In this document: piece after piece, positions 25,359 through 34,695 of the stretch
Numbering within the stretch: the first letter of the stretch is position 1
Layout of the letters: each line of letters begins with the position of its first letter
From: Lachnospiraceae bacterium
GTDB lineage: Bacteria > Bacillota > Clostridia > Lachnospirales > Lachnospiraceae
Assembly: GCA_900768755.1 (NCBI GenBank)
Contig: CAAGDV010000032.1
Location: forward strand, 1 to 64,000
Reading direction: 5' to 3'
DNA length: 64,000 bases
Notes under the pieces: generated by a model
The model's database searches: none
Told to the model about the DNA's origin: nothing
What the model saw: only the letters and a program-made list of their open reading frames with translations
Position numbers and translations under genes: made by a program

Positions 25359-25958
25359 ATGGACAATCAGAATAATAATCAGGATAACAACCAGCAGTAC
25401 AATCAGGGAAATAACCAGCAGTATAACCAGGGATACAATAACCAGCAGTATAACCAGGGATACAACAATCAGCAGTATAACCAGGGATACAACAATCAGC
25501 AGTATAACCAGGGTTATAACAACCAGCAGTACAATCAGGGATATAATCAGCAGCAGTACAATCAGAATTATAACCAGCAGCAGTTCAATCAGGCTCCGTA
25601 CGGCGATTTGAATGAACTCAGGGAAGAGAAGAGCGTTGCAACATGCGTAATTCTTTCAATTGTTACCTGCGGAATATATACATGGTTCTGGATGTACTCA
25701 ATGATAAAGAAACTTAAGATGCTTTCGGGCGAGACAGACGATATGATCGGTGAATACCTTCTTCTTATGCTTGTACCTTACTACAACATTTACTGGGTAT
25801 ACACAAGAAGCAAGAAGCTTACCGAGGCGGCTGCACGCTACGGAATTCAGGTTACCGATAACAGTGTATTGTACATGATTCTTAACATTTTTGGTCTTCA
25901 GATTGTATCATACGCGATGATGCAGAATGACCTTAACAATGTCGGAAAGAGAATTTAA
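25359..25958 (+). CDS. DUF4234 membrane protein with N-terminal Gln/Asn-rich tandem repeats
   Basis: The protein has 199 residues. Residues about 10-80 are a low-complexity region built from repeats of YNNQQYNQG (9 residues, 27 bp), drifting to YNQQQYNQN at the end. The rest is a DUF4234-like module with two or three membrane spans (VATCVILSIVTCGIYTWFWMYS, then the PYYNIYWVYTRSKKL and LNIFGLQIVSYAMMQNDLN segments). The start at 25359 follows GAGGAGG. Function is unknown. The repeat is prion-like in composition and would lie on one face of the membrane. Confidence 0.8.
   Translation: MDNQNNNQDNNQQYNQGNNQQYNQGYNNQQYNQGYNNQQYNQGYNNQQYNQGYNNQQYNQGYNQQQYNQNYNQQQFNQAPYGDLNELREEKSVATCVILSIVTCGIYTWFWMYSMIKKLKMLSGETDDMIGEYLLLMLVPYYNIYWVYTRSKKLTEAAARYGIQVTDNSVLYMILNIFGLQIVSYAMMQNDLNNVGKRI
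25387..25592 (+). repeat. 27-bp coding tandem repeat (Q/N-rich)
   Basis: Six to eight units of roughly AACCAGCAGTATAACCAGGG plus a TAC/AAC spacer, with third-base differences such as TAC/TAT and AAT/AAC. The synonymous drift shows selection on the protein repeat. Copy number is likely to vary by slippage. Confidence 0.85.
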
Positions 25959-25975
25959 TCACTTTAATTACAAAG

Positions 25976-26012
25976 AATAACAGGCCTTCCGTCTTGGGAG
26001 GCCTGTTATTTT
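25976..26012. terminator. Bidirectional terminator
   Basis: The 12-bp stem AATAACAGGCCT/AGGCCTGTTATT extends inward through TCC/GGG, with T and A tails on the two sides. It lies between the DUF4234 gene and the convergent ABC permease gene. Confidence 0.85.
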
Positions 26013-26059
26013 GAAATAATGTTGCTGACAAATTCATTAATACATTCAATCAGATAATC

Positions 26060-26857
26060 TCAGATATCTTTTTTCTTCATGAGAACGCAGGATACAACAA
26101 CCGATACTGCAGCAACAACCGTTGTCACTACAAGGCTTCTTATTATGTCCGTACTTTCCGCATGTGAATTAACAAAATACAGCATGTTACCCATAACCGT
26201 GTATTTCTCAATGGCAAATTCAGTAGCGCCAAATGCTTTTTCGATAATCAGATTGATAAGCATATATGCAGAACTTCCCATGAGCACGTACACAATGCTT
26301 GATACCATAGGGAGAATGGACTTTCTTGCGAACATGAATATCATGTAAGTAAGGGCAGAAAGAGCCCAGTTCATAAATATGCTCATCAGTACCATGACGA
26401 TGATGCCGCCAAGGTTATCAACCTCGCGCATGCCGATGACGCCGCAACATCCTGCAATAAGACATAAAACAGTAATCGCATGGAACATAATTATCGCAAG
26501 AAGAATCACCAAAAGCTTCGAAAATACCATCATGGTGCGGTTTGGAACCAGAGCGGCAATGTTTTTGATAAAGCCGTTTTTGAACTCTGCATTCGCAAAA
26601 ACCACTGTGAATATTACCGAGAAAAGTACAAGGAAATTTCCCTGGAAGATTCCGTCAAAATATCCGTCCACACTGTGGGGCAGAAGCTCAAGAATCTCCG
26701 CAGGAAGCTCAATACCGCTTTCTGCTATTGCCGGGCTCGTAGTCAGATAGAAACTGTATATTACCATAACCGTGGTAATAAAAATGATTCCCAGAATGAC
26801 ATATAGCGCGACACTTCTAAAAAATCTGTACAGGTCCATTTTTAATGTATTAATCAT
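26060..26857 (-). CDS. ABC-2 type transporter permease
   Basis: The protein has 265 residues with six hydrophobic segments in the ABC-2 pattern: one after a short cytoplasmic start (LYRFFRSVALYVILGIIFI), a periplasmic loop, then FANAEFKNGFIKNIAAL and four further spans. It overlaps the ATPase gene by 8 bases. Systems of this kind (BcrAB, LtnFE-like) export peptides or give bacteriocin immunity. The substrate is unknown. Confidence 0.85.
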   Translation of the reverse strand: MINTLKMDLYRFFRSVALYVILGIIFITTVMVIYSFYLTTSPAIAESGIELPAEILELLPHSVDGYFDGIFQGNFLVLFSVIFTVVFANAEFKNGFIKNIAALVPNRTMMVFSKLLVILLAIIMFHAITVLCLIAGCCGVIGMREVDNLGGIIVMVLMSIFMNWALSALTYMIFMFARKSILPMVSSIVYVLMGSSAYMLINLIIEKAFGATEFAIEKYTVMGNMLYFVNSHAESTDIIRSLVVTTVVAAVSVVVSCVLMKKKDI

Positions 26858-27770
26858 TGTTCACACCTCCCGTCAGGTTGAAGAAGAAGCCTTCAAGCGT
26901 TGCCTGCTCAACATATATTGCCGATACGAGAATGTCCGCCTTGGCGAGTGCCATTCCGATTACGGCGCTTTCGTCCAGACGTTCGGATACGTGAATGGTA
27001 TCCGGTGCAACAACGGCGTACCGTGTGATGCCCATCGAGTCAAGCACCCTGCATGCCGAATCGGTATCCGACAGGCGGATTACAATCCGGGACTCAAGTT
27101 TCGCATTGAGTTCCTCGGAGGTGAGCTCGGCAACAAGCTTTCCCTCATTGATAATGCCGTAGTCCGTTGCTATTTTGGACAATTCTTCGAGAATATGACT
27201 CGATATGATGATGGTTATGTTGCGCTCATGGTTAAGCTTAAGTATAGTCTCTCTAACCTCGTAGATTCCCTGCGGGTCAAGACCGTTAACAGGCTCATCC
27301 AGTATGAGAAGGCTTGGCTCTCCGATAAGTGCCATCGCGATTCCCAGTCTCTTTTTCATTCCCATGGAAAAATAGCGGGTGGCTTTCTTTCCGACATCCG
27401 CAAGTCCTACCAGTTCCAAAAGACCTTTGATGTAATTGTCATCTTTGATTCCGGCGCAGATGCATTTCATCTTAAGGTTGGCAAACGCCGACATATCGTT
27501 GTAGAGGCCGGGGTCCTCAATCAGTATTCCGACCTTTGTGAAAAGGTGTTCCCGCGCGGCATCGGCACGGTTCTTTCCGTACAGCGTAAAATCACCGCTT
27601 GTGGGAGTGCTAAGACCGCTTATCATCTTGAGCGTTGTGGTTTTGCCGGCGCCGTTGCGGCCGATAAAACCGTAGATGCTGCCCTCCTTGATGTGAATGG
27701 AGAGACCGTCAACCGCAAGTGTTTTGCGATAGCGCTTTGAAAGGTTGTCCGTAGTCAGAATGTAATTCAT
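26850..27770 (-). CDS. ABC transporter ATPase (BcrA/NatA-like)
   Basis: The protein has 306 residues: Walker A GRNGAGKTTT (about 38), a FSMGMKKRLGIAMAL signature region (about 136), where SMGMK replaces the usual LSGGQ as in BcrA-type proteins, Walker B LLILDEPVNGLDP (about 155) and a switch histidine in SSHILEEL. The C-terminal 80 residues are the accessory domain of this subfamily. It forms a two-gene operon with the permease, transcribed from a consensus promoter. Confidence 0.88.
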   Translation of the reverse strand: MNYILTTDNLSKRYRKTLAVDGLSIHIKEGSIYGFIGRNGAGKTTTLKMISGLSTPTSGDFTLYGKNRADAAREHLFTKVGILIEDPGLYNDMSAFANLKMKCICAGIKDDNYIKGLLELVGLADVGKKATRYFSMGMKKRLGIAMALIGEPSLLILDEPVNGLDPQGIYEVRETILKLNHERNITIIISSHILEELSKIATDYGIINEGKLVAELTSEELNAKLESRIVIRLSDTDSACRVLDSMGITRYAVVAPDTIHVSERLDESAVIGMALAKADILVSAIYVEQATLEGFFFNLTGGVNND

Positions 27771-27799
27771 AATACGCTCCTTTATGCAAAATAATATGT

Positions 27800-27850
27800 T
27801 TATCCAAAAAAGGATAATACCATTATAGTCCTATTGGATATACCTGTCAA
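27800..27850 (-). promoter_or_regulatory. Consensus promoter and candidate operator of the ABC-2 operon
   Basis: On the minus strand TTGACA (27850-27845), a 17-bp spacer and TATAAT (27827-27822) are both perfect consensus. The inverted repeat TTATCC-N6-GGATAA (27800-27817) begins about 5 bases past the -10, at the expected transcription start. A promoter this strong with a dyad at +1 suggests control by a repressor. No regulator gene is adjacent. Confidence 0.75.
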
Positions 27851-27925
27851 AAAATTCTTTCGAAACGGGGATTTATGTGGTACACTATATGTACGGGACA
27901 TAAAAAGAAAGGGCTGAGTAATACA

Positions 27926-28513
27926 ATGGATGACCATAAGGGTTTTGGTTTCGGAATCGCTGCACTGGCGGCGCTGGTGATTGGAATATTTTTTGTTACA
28001 GGAGTGTTCGGAGCAGTTCCGGCTGCAGTGGCAGCGGTACTGAAGATTTTTGGAATTATCGGAATAGTTGCAAGCGCAGTTTTTGTGATGGTGACGGTTC
28101 TGGTTATTGTGCTGGCGCTCAGATCAGGCAAAAATGACCCTAACCGCGGCACGAAGGATGAGATAAGGCAGCTTGTGCACGATAAGGAGCAGGAGATTAC
28201 CAAGCTCAAAAGCAGAGTCGCCGTGTGGAAGATGGAGTTAAGAAGGGCCGCCGGTTCGTCCTCGGACAGCTACGAGACTAATATTCGCGAGGCAGAGAGG
28301 CGGATTGAGGAACTTAAAGCGGAGATTCTTGAGATATCAAGAAAGAGCGACGAGGCGATAGCTCAGCTTAATGATGCAGAATACATCAGGAATAACAGGG
28401 ATAAGGCCGTAGACGAGCTTGTCAGGAAGGCGCAGTATGAAAAGGACTACGCCGATGCTTTAAAGACGCTTGACGGCGTAACTGATACAAAGTATCGGGA
28501 GAACGATCAATGA
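27926..28513 (+). CDS. Membrane protein with C-terminal coiled coil, function unknown
   Basis: The protein has 195 residues. Two hydrophobic segments (GIAALAALVIGIFFVTGVFG and IIGIVASAVFVMVTVLVIVLAL, about 8-65) are followed by about 125 charged residues with a heptad pattern (DEIRQLVHDKEQEITKLKSR and later blocks). No known family was recognised. The start at 27926 is tentative because its ribosome binding site is weak. An in-frame ATG at 27875 would add 17 residues. It overlaps the radical-SAM gene by 4 bases. Confidence 0.65.
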   Translation: MDDHKGFGFGIAALAALVIGIFFVTGVFGAVPAAVAAVLKIFGIIGIVASAVFVMVTVLVIVLALRSGKNDPNRGTKDEIRQLVHDKEQEITKLKSRVAVWKMELRRAAGSSSDSYETNIREAERRIEELKAEILEISRKSDEAIAQLNDAEYIRNNRDKAVDELVRKAQYEKDYADALKTLDGVTDTKYRENDQ

Positions 28514-29400
28514 TAATGTTAAACGATTATCTTCGGGACACCTTTGGATGCAAGGTTTACAGACTGGCAATCGACGGAGGTTTTACCTGCCCGAACCGTG
28601 ACGGCACGATAGGACACGGCGGATGCATATTCTGTTCGCAGAGCGGCTCGGGTGATTTTGCAACGGACAGGCAACTTGGCATCACGGGCCAGATTGAGGA
28701 AGCCAAAAGATTGGTTGAGCGCAAGGTAAAAAACGGAAAATACATTGCATATTTTCAGGCTTTTACCAACACCTACGCTCCGGTGGAATACCTTCGTAAG
28801 GTGTACACGGAGGCACTCATGCATCCGGATGTGGCTGCGTTGTCAATAGCGACGAGACCTGACTGCCTTCCAGATCCGGTTATCGGGCTTATAGCAGAAC
28901 TAAATACAATAAAGCCCGTATGGGTTGAGCTGGGGCTTCAGACAATCAATGAGGCAGTGGCTTCATACATAAGGCGCGGATACAGCCTCAAGGTATATGA
29001 CGACGCGGTTTTGCGGCTTTCGTTGGCGGGGATTACCACGATAGTCCACGTAATTCTGGGACTGCCCGGCGAGAGCATGGCGGACATGCTTAAGACCGTA
29101 CAATATGTGGCGGAAGGAAAAGTATCCGGAATAAAGCTTCAGCTTTTGCACGTGCTTAAAGGTACGGACTTAGAGAAAGATTACCGCGCAGGTCTTTTTA
29201 AAACACTTGAATTTGATGAATATATTGATATTGTAATGCAGTGCCTGAAAATTCTGCCAAAGGATATGGTTGTGCACAGAATGACGGGCGACGGGGCGAG
29301 AAAAGATTTGGTTGCACCACTTTGGAGCACCGATAAAAAACGGATACTTAACGAACTTAACCGAAGAATAAGAGAAGAGATTAAGGAGGACGCACATTAG
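28510..29400 (+). CDS. Radical SAM protein, YhcC/TIGR01212-like
   Basis: The protein has 296 residues. The family opening YRLAIDGGFTCPNRDG is followed by GGCIFCSQSGSGDF. Together they supply the cysteines of the 4Fe-4S site (CPNRDG...GCIFC, spaced wider than the classic CX3CX2C). The YFQAFTNTYAPVEYLR and GLQTINEAVASYIRRGY motifs also fit. Members may act on tRNA. The exact reaction is not established. It lies in an apparent operon between the coiled-coil protein and lacZ. Confidence 0.85.
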   Translation: MIMLNDYLRDTFGCKVYRLAIDGGFTCPNRDGTIGHGGCIFCSQSGSGDFATDRQLGITGQIEEAKRLVERKVKNGKYIAYFQAFTNTYAPVEYLRKVYTEALMHPDVAALSIATRPDCLPDPVIGLIAELNTIKPVWVELGLQTINEAVASYIRRGYSLKVYDDAVLRLSLAGITTIVHVILGLPGESMADMLKTVQYVAEGKVSGIKLQLLHVLKGTDLEKDYRAGLFKTLEFDEYIDIVMQCLKILPKDMVVHRMTGDGARKDLVAPLWSTDKKRILNELNRRIREEIKEDAH

Positions 29401-29402
29401 AG

Positions 29403-32400
29403 ATGGACAATACTTTTTTGACGAATCCGGAGATTTTTCAGATTAACAGGGAACGCGCACATTCGGACCACTTTTTTTTCACTGAGGAAGGACATTCATT
29501 TGGCGAGGAGATGCCGCTTAGGCAGAGTTTAAACGGTACGTGGAAATTTGCTTACGCAAAGAGCCCTAAGGAGTGCAACGATGATTTTTATGAGCCGGAC
29601 TGTGACGTGAGCGGATATGATGATATCAAGGTTCCGTGCCATATTGAGCTTGCAGGCTACGGGCGGAATCAATATATTAATATGATGTACCCGTGGGAGG
29701 GCCATGAGGATATCAGACCGCCTTTTATTCCGAAAGACAACCCGGTGGGCAGCTACGTTACTTTTTTTGACCTTAAGGAAGAACTGCTTGACAAAGAGAC
29801 TTATATATCTTTTCAGGGCGTCGAGACTGCATTCTGCCTGTGGATTAACGGTGAATTTGTGGGATATTCGGAGGACAGCTACACGCCTTCGGAATGGAAT
29901 ATTACAAAATATGTTAAGCCGCAGGGCAACAGGCTGTGCGTGAGGGTGTATAAGAGAAGCAGCGCAAGCTGGCTGGAGGACCAGGATTATTTCAGGTTTT
30001 TCGGAATATTCAGGGATGTGTATCTTTACGCCACGCCAAAGACCCATGTGCGCGATATTTTTGTCCATGCGGGACTTGATTCGGATTATTCGGACGGCGT
30101 GTTTAGCGCGGAGCTTGAGTTTTTGGGCGTGATGGAAGGAACAATCGAATACAGCATAAAGGATTTTGACAAAAAGACGGTTCTTTCGGGCAGTGATATC
30201 CCGGTCTCACAGTCCGTTATAATTGACGCGGGCACGATTTCAGGTGTAAATAAGTGGAGCGCGGAGATTCCGTATCTGTATGATCTGGAAGTGATTATCC
30301 GCGATAACTCCGGCAAAGTCGTTGAGAGCGCGGTGCTAAAAATCGGTTTCAGGACGATTGAGATGAAGAACGGCGTCATGCTTGTGAACGGCAAAAGAAT
30401 TGTTTTTCACGGAGTCAACCGGCATGAATTCTCTGCGGTCAACGGACGCGCCATAACCCGCGATGAGATGGAGCAGGACATCAAAATATTAAAGTGTCAC
30501 AATATCAATGCGGTCAGAACCTGCCATTATCCGGACAATTCATACTGGTATGAGCTATGCGACCGTTACGGAATATATCTGATTGACGAGACCAACCTTG
30601 AGACGCACGGAAGTGTGTATATCGACACAGGCGTTGAGGAGTATTACGGCGTTCCGATGAATCTTTCTGAGTGGGTGCCCGCGGTTGTGGATCGGGCAAC
30701 CTCAATGCTTGAGCGCGACAAAAACCATGCAAGTGTTCTTTTATGGTCATGCGGCAATGAGTCCAATGTGGGCGACGATATAATGAAGATGTCGGAATTT
30801 TTCCACGAGAGGGATAAAAGCAGACTTGTACATTATGAGGGCTGTGTGTGCAACAACGAGGAATATCGCTATGTTTCTGATGTTACCAGCCGCATGTACT
30901 GGAAGCCTGCCGACATAATTCAATACCTTGAGTCAAAGCCGGACCAGCCGTACATAAGCTGTGAGTACACACATGCCATGGGCAATTCCTGCGGCAATAT
31001 GTATATGTACGCAGAACTTGAGGACAGATTCGAGCAGTATCAGGGCGGATTTATCTGGGATTTTGCCGACCAGGCGCTTCTTAGGGATGGGGAGTTCATG
31101 GTTGGAGGAGATTTTAAGGACAGACCTAACGACGGGTATTTCTGCGGCAACGGAATCGTGTTTGCGGACAGAAAACTGTCGCCAAAGATTATGGAGGTAA
31201 AATTCCTCTACCAGAATATCCAGATATTCCCAAGCGGAAAGGGAATCCTCATCGTCAACAACAATCTTTTTGAAAATACGACACCTTATATTTTTGAGGT
31301 CCGTCTTTTGTACAACGGCAAAACAACCTGGGCGGTAAGCTTCGGCAGGGATGTCGCGCCGCAGGGCAAAGATTTTGTCCCGATTGACTATCCGGAGATG
31401 ACGGAGCCGGGAGAATATGTGATTGAGTGCCGCGCGATTCTTATGGCGTACAGGGAGTGGGCACCGGTCGGCCACATTGTCGCCTACGGACAGAGCGCGC
31501 CGATTGCGGTTGAGGCTCCTAAAATTGGTAGTGCGGAAGAATTTACGGACGTCATTATGGGCAAAAGCTGCATTGGAGTAAAGACTGCAAAGGTTCATGC
31601 CATATTCTCAAAGGACAGCGGAATAATATCGTACGTAGCAAAAGGAATGGAGCTTATCGAGAAGGTTCCGAGGCTGTCGTTCTGGCGTGCACCCACGGAC
31701 AATGACATCGGAAACGGATTTGCCGCCGACACGATGATGTGGATGGGCTTAAGCCGCATGCAGAAGCGCACGGACTGCAAGGTCTTTTACAGATTGAGAA
31801 ACGGTGAACTTCTGGACGGAACGCGCGGAGTGGAACGCTTCATTGTCAAAAAGGACGACCCGTTATACGGAACCGGTCTTAAGGGCGCAGAGTATGCCAA
31901 AGAGATTGAAGCGGTTATTCTGGAGTATTCTTTTGTCATAAGGGGAACTTCCGAGTGCACGTTGACGGTAAGATATACGATGACGCCTGACGGAGCGGTG
32001 CGCGTGGATGCAGAGTATCCCGGTATGCAGGGAATGCCGCAGCTTGGACGTTTCGGCGTTGTTTTGGAGGTTCCAAAGGAACTTTCCAATGTGGAATACT
32101 ACGGAATGGGCCCGATGGAGTGCTATCCCGACAGGGCAAAAGGCGCACGCCTCGGCATATACAAATCTGCAGTTTCGGAGAATGTTACGCCGTATCTGCA
32201 TCCGCAGGAGTGCGGCAACAGAACGGGTGTCCGGTGGATAAAGGTTCTTGACGCATGCAGGCACGGAGTTGTAATTGAGGCAGCTGATGCTCCTCTTATG
32301 GCCAGCGTGCTTCCGTGTGATGAGTTTATGCTGGCATCGGCCCACAAGATTAATTATCTGCCGCCTCAGAAAAACACTATCATCAGTATTCTCGGCGCGC

Positions 32401-32507
32401 AGAGGGGCGTCGGCGGAGACGACAGCTGGGGAGCGCCGGTCTATCCGCAGTTCTGCCTTGATGCAGCGGAGAAAAGAACGGTGTCGTTCAAATTGTCGGG
32501 CATCTGA
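29403..32507 (+). CDS. lacZ: Beta-galactosidase (glycoside hydrolase family 2)
   Basis: A LacZ-length protein (1034 residues) with the GH2 order: sugar-binding jelly roll, Ig-like domain, TIM barrel, Ig-like domain and the C-terminal small-chain domain. The acid/base glutamate is in LLWSCGNESNVGDD (about 440). The nucleophile is in YISCEYTHAMGNS (about 520). RTCHYPDNSYWYELCDRYG and DETNLETHG are typical family motifs. No signal peptide is present, so it is cytoplasmic and would split lactose or galactosides imported by a transporter not in this window. Confidence 0.95.
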   Translation: MDNTFLTNPEIFQINRERAHSDHFFFTEEGHSFGEEMPLRQSLNGTWKFAYAKSPKECNDDFYEPDCDVSGYDDIKVPCHIELAGYGRNQYINMMYPWEGHEDIRPPFIPKDNPVGSYVTFFDLKEELLDKETYISFQGVETAFCLWINGEFVGYSEDSYTPSEWNITKYVKPQGNRLCVRVYKRSSASWLEDQDYFRFFGIFRDVYLYATPKTHVRDIFVHAGLDSDYSDGVFSAELEFLGVMEGTIEYSIKDFDKKTVLSGSDIPVSQSVIIDAGTISGVNKWSAEIPYLYDLEVIIRDNSGKVVESAVLKIGFRTIEMKNGVMLVNGKRIVFHGVNRHEFSAVNGRAITRDEMEQDIKILKCHNINAVRTCHYPDNSYWYELCDRYGIYLIDETNLETHGSVYIDTGVEEYYGVPMNLSEWVPAVVDRATSMLERDKNHASVLLWSCGNESNVGDDIMKMSEFFHERDKSRLVHYEGCVCNNEEYRYVSDVTSRMYWKPADIIQYLESKPDQPYISCEYTHAMGNSCGNMYMYAELEDRFEQYQGGFIWDFADQALLRDGEFMVGGDFKDRPNDGYFCGNGIVFADRKLSPKIMEVKFLYQNIQIFPSGKGILIVNNNLFENTTPYIFEVRLLYNGKTTWAVSFGRDVAPQGKDFVPIDYPEMTEPGEYVIECRAILMAYREWAPVGHIVAYGQSAPIAVEAPKIGSAEEFTDVIMGKSCIGVKTAKVHAIFSKDSGIISYVAKGMELIEKVPRLSFWRAPTDNDIGNGFAADTMMWMGLSRMQKRTDCKVFYRLRNGELLDGTRGVERFIVKKDDPLYGTGLKGAEYAKEIEAVILEYSFVIRGTSECTLTVRYTMTPDGAVRVDAEYPGMQGMPQLGRFGVVLEVPKELSNVEYYGMGPMECYPDRAKGARLGIYKSAVSENVTPYLHPQECGNRTGVRWIKVLDACRHGVVIEAADAPLMASVLPCDEFMLASAHKINYLPPQKNTIISILGAQRGVGGDDSWGAPVYPQFCLDAAEKRTVSFKLSGI

Positions 32508-32583
32508 AATTAATGGGCCTGGATGTAAAAAAGAATCAAATACTGATATATGGTCCATTTTTTAACTTAAAGCCCGTGCGGGC

Positions 32584-32620
32584 AAAAAAAGACCTCTTCT
32601 GTTCAAAAACAGAAGAGGTC
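32584..32620 (-). terminator. Terminator of minus-strand tRNA-Leu
   Basis: The 12-bp perfect stem GACCTCTTCTGT/ACAGAAGAGGTC is followed on the minus strand by seven T residues. A smaller GCCCG/CGGGC hairpin follows. Confidence 0.92.
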
Positions 32621-32629
32621 GCAATGCAG

Positions 32630-32713
32630 TGCAGTCGATGGGACTTGAACCCACACCTGCGTAAGCAGACATGAACCTGAATCATGCGCGTATGCCAATT
32701 CCGCCACGACTGC
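32630..32713 (-). tRNA. tRNA-Leu (anticodon CAG)
   Basis: A class II tRNA with a long variable arm. The acceptor is GCAGTCG/CGACTGC, the anticodon loop TTCAGGT reads CAG, and the T-arm GGTTCAAGTCC is present. Confidence 0.95.
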
Positions 32714-32801
32714 AAGCCTAATTATAGTAGCATCTGACTAAAGTATTGTCAAGTGATTTTTGACTTGACATTTGGGCGGAAAAGGTGGCTTAATAGTAAT
32801 C

Positions 32802-34538
32802 ATGAACAAGAATATAAGAAAAATGTTAACTTATTACAAACCATATAAAGGAATCTTCTGGGCGGACATGTTTTTTGCCATGCTGTCGGCGGGGGTTGCG
32901 CTTTTTATCCCGCTGGTAATCCGGTATGTCACCACAACGCTCATTCACCTCTCACCGGATAAAATACTCAATCAGATTGCGTGGATTGCGGTCCTGCTAA
33001 TCGTGCTGGTGGGAATTGAATGGTACAGCCGTTTTTTCATATCCAACTACGGACATGTCATGGGCGCAAAGATTGAGTATGACATGAGGGCTGAGTTGTT
33101 TTCGCATCTGCAGAAACTGTCTTTTACCTTCTACGACAACCAGAAGGTCGGACAGCTGATGTCAAGAATCACAACGGACCTTTTTGACATCACCGAGCTT
33201 ATGCATCACGGACCGGAGAACATTATTCTCTCCGTCATCAAAATAGCGGGCGCCCTGATAATTCTCATTAATATCAGCCCATATCTTGCGATAGCGGCTT
33301 TTGCCGTGTTGCCTGCAATGTTTGTGTTTGCCTATTTCATGAACGGCAGGATGCGCAGGGCTTTCAGGCAGAACCGTGTCAAAATTGCTGAGATTAATGC
33401 AAGAATTGAGGACAACCTTTCGGGAATCCGCGTGGTAAAATCGTTTGCCAATGAGGAGATTGAGAACAAGAAGTTTGCGGTCGGCAACGACGGGTTTCTT
33501 TGCGCCAAAAAGAACAGCTACAGGTATATGGGATTTTTCAGCTCCGGAATGGGTGCTTTTACCATACTCATCCAGGTGTGCGTAATTGTTGCGGGTGCTG
33601 TGCTTATCGCCAAAGGCGTTATCGTAATCGAGGATCTGATTACTTTTGTGCTGTACATAAATGTCTTTACGGAACCGGTCAGGACGCTTATTGATTTTAC
33701 CGAGCAGTTCCAGAACGGATATACGGGATTTGAAAGATTCCGCGAGATTATGAATGTGCAGCCCGATATTACGGATTCGGAGGATGCGGTTTCGCTTACC
33801 GAAGTTTCGGGCAACATAGAATTTAAGGATGTCTCGTTTAAATACGAGGAGGGAACAAGCGAGGTACTCAATCATGTGAATCTTTCGGTTCCGGCAGGTG
33901 CATACATAGCGCTTGTCGGTTCATCGGGAGCGGGCAAAAGTACTTTGTGTTCATTGATTCCGCGATTTTATGATGTCGATTCGGGCACAATTACAATTGA
34001 CGGTATTGATATCCGAAAGATAAAGCTAAAGGATCTCCGCGACCATATCGGCATTGTGCAGCAGGATGTGTATCTTTTTGCGGGAACCGTGTATGAGAAC
34101 ATACTATACGGCAGACCGGACGCCACAATGGATGAGGTTATAGAGGCAGCCAAAAGCGCTAACGCCCATGATTTTATCATGTCGCTTCCGAACGGCTACG
34201 ACACGGATATAGGCCAGCGCGGAATCAAACTGTCCGGCGGACAGAAGCAGAGGCTGTCAATAGCAAGGGTATTTCTTAAAAACCCTCCGATTCTTATTTT
34301 TGACGAGGCTACATCTGCGCTTGACAATGAGAGTGAGAAGGTGGTGCAGGAGTCACTGGAGAAGCTTGCGAGCAACAGAACCACCTTTGTCATTGCGCAC
34401 AGGCTTTCGACAATCAGAAATGCCGAGAGAATACTGGTGCTTTCCGAGGACGGCATAAAGGAGAGCGGAACGCACGAGGAACTTATGACCCTGCACGGCA
34501 TATACGAAAAATTATATACCATGGTGCAAAAAAGATAA
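32802..34538 (+). CDS. ABC transporter, fused permease-ATPase (MsbA/LmrA-like exporter)
   Basis: The protein has 578 residues. The N-terminal half has six membrane spans typical of type IV exporters. The C-terminal half has Walker A GSSGAGKST (about 375), signature LSGGQKQR (about 477), Walker B ILIFDEATSALD (about 495) and the H-loop in IAHRLSTI. It probably works as a homodimer. It is a lone gene between two tRNA-Leu genes. The start at 32802 is the only ATG near the N-terminus, though its AAGGTGG lies about 14 bases upstream. The substrate is unknown. Confidence 0.88.
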   Translation: MNKNIRKMLTYYKPYKGIFWADMFFAMLSAGVALFIPLVIRYVTTTLIHLSPDKILNQIAWIAVLLIVLVGIEWYSRFFISNYGHVMGAKIEYDMRAELFSHLQKLSFTFYDNQKVGQLMSRITTDLFDITELMHHGPENIILSVIKIAGALIILINISPYLAIAAFAVLPAMFVFAYFMNGRMRRAFRQNRVKIAEINARIEDNLSGIRVVKSFANEEIENKKFAVGNDGFLCAKKNSYRYMGFFSSGMGAFTILIQVCVIVAGAVLIAKGVIVIEDLITFVLYINVFTEPVRTLIDFTEQFQNGYTGFERFREIMNVQPDITDSEDAVSLTEVSGNIEFKDVSFKYEEGTSEVLNHVNLSVPAGAYIALVGSSGAGKSTLCSLIPRFYDVDSGTITIDGIDIRKIKLKDLRDHIGIVQQDVYLFAGTVYENILYGRPDATMDEVIEAAKSANAHDFIMSLPNGYDTDIGQRGIKLSGGQKQRLSIARVFLKNPPILIFDEATSALDNESEKVVQESLEKLASNRTTFVIAHRLSTIRNAERILVLSEDGIKESGTHEELMTLHGIYEKLYTMVQKR

Positions 34539-34546
34539 AAAAATAC

Positions 34547-34575
34547 TTGCAATAGTCTGATTGTTGTGGTACTAT
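34547..34575 (+). promoter_or_regulatory. Promoter of tRNA-Leu (AAG), probably also of queT
   Basis: TTGCAA (34547-34552), a 17-bp spacer and TACTAT (34570-34575). No other good promoter was seen before the preQ1 riboswitch, so read-through from this promoter may supply queT. Confidence 0.55.
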
Positions 34576-34608
34576 ATCAATCGGCGTCAGTGATAGCGCC
34601 GGATATAA

Positions 34609-34693
34609 GCAGTCGTGGCGGAATTGGCATACGCGCTAGACTAAGGATCTAGTCCATATTGCTTGGGTGCGGGTTCAAGTCCCGCCGACTGCA
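34609..34693 (+). tRNA. tRNA-Leu (anticodon AAG)
   Basis: A class II cloverleaf with acceptor GCAGTCG/CGACTGC, anticodon stem CTAGA/TCTAG around CTAAGGA (anticodon AAG), and a long variable arm. The acceptor stem is the same as that of the minus-strand tRNA-Leu 1.9 kb away. Confidence 0.94.
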
Positions 34694-34695
34694 CT

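Noticed and set aside
25387..25592. Short regular repeats suggesting a CRISPR array
   Set aside because: Units are contiguous 27-bp codon repeats with no unique spacers and lie in frame in a protein.
26772..27740. Plus-strand open frame of over 300 codons opposite the ABC-2 transporter genes
   Set aside because: It lies antisense to two clearly recognised genes, matches no family I know, and has no ribosome binding site.
32765..32800. TTGACA at 32765 as promoter of the ABC exporter giving a near-leaderless mRNA
   Set aside because: The only -10-like hexamer (TAATAG) lies 20 bp downstream, beyond the normal spacing, so the promoter remains unassigned.
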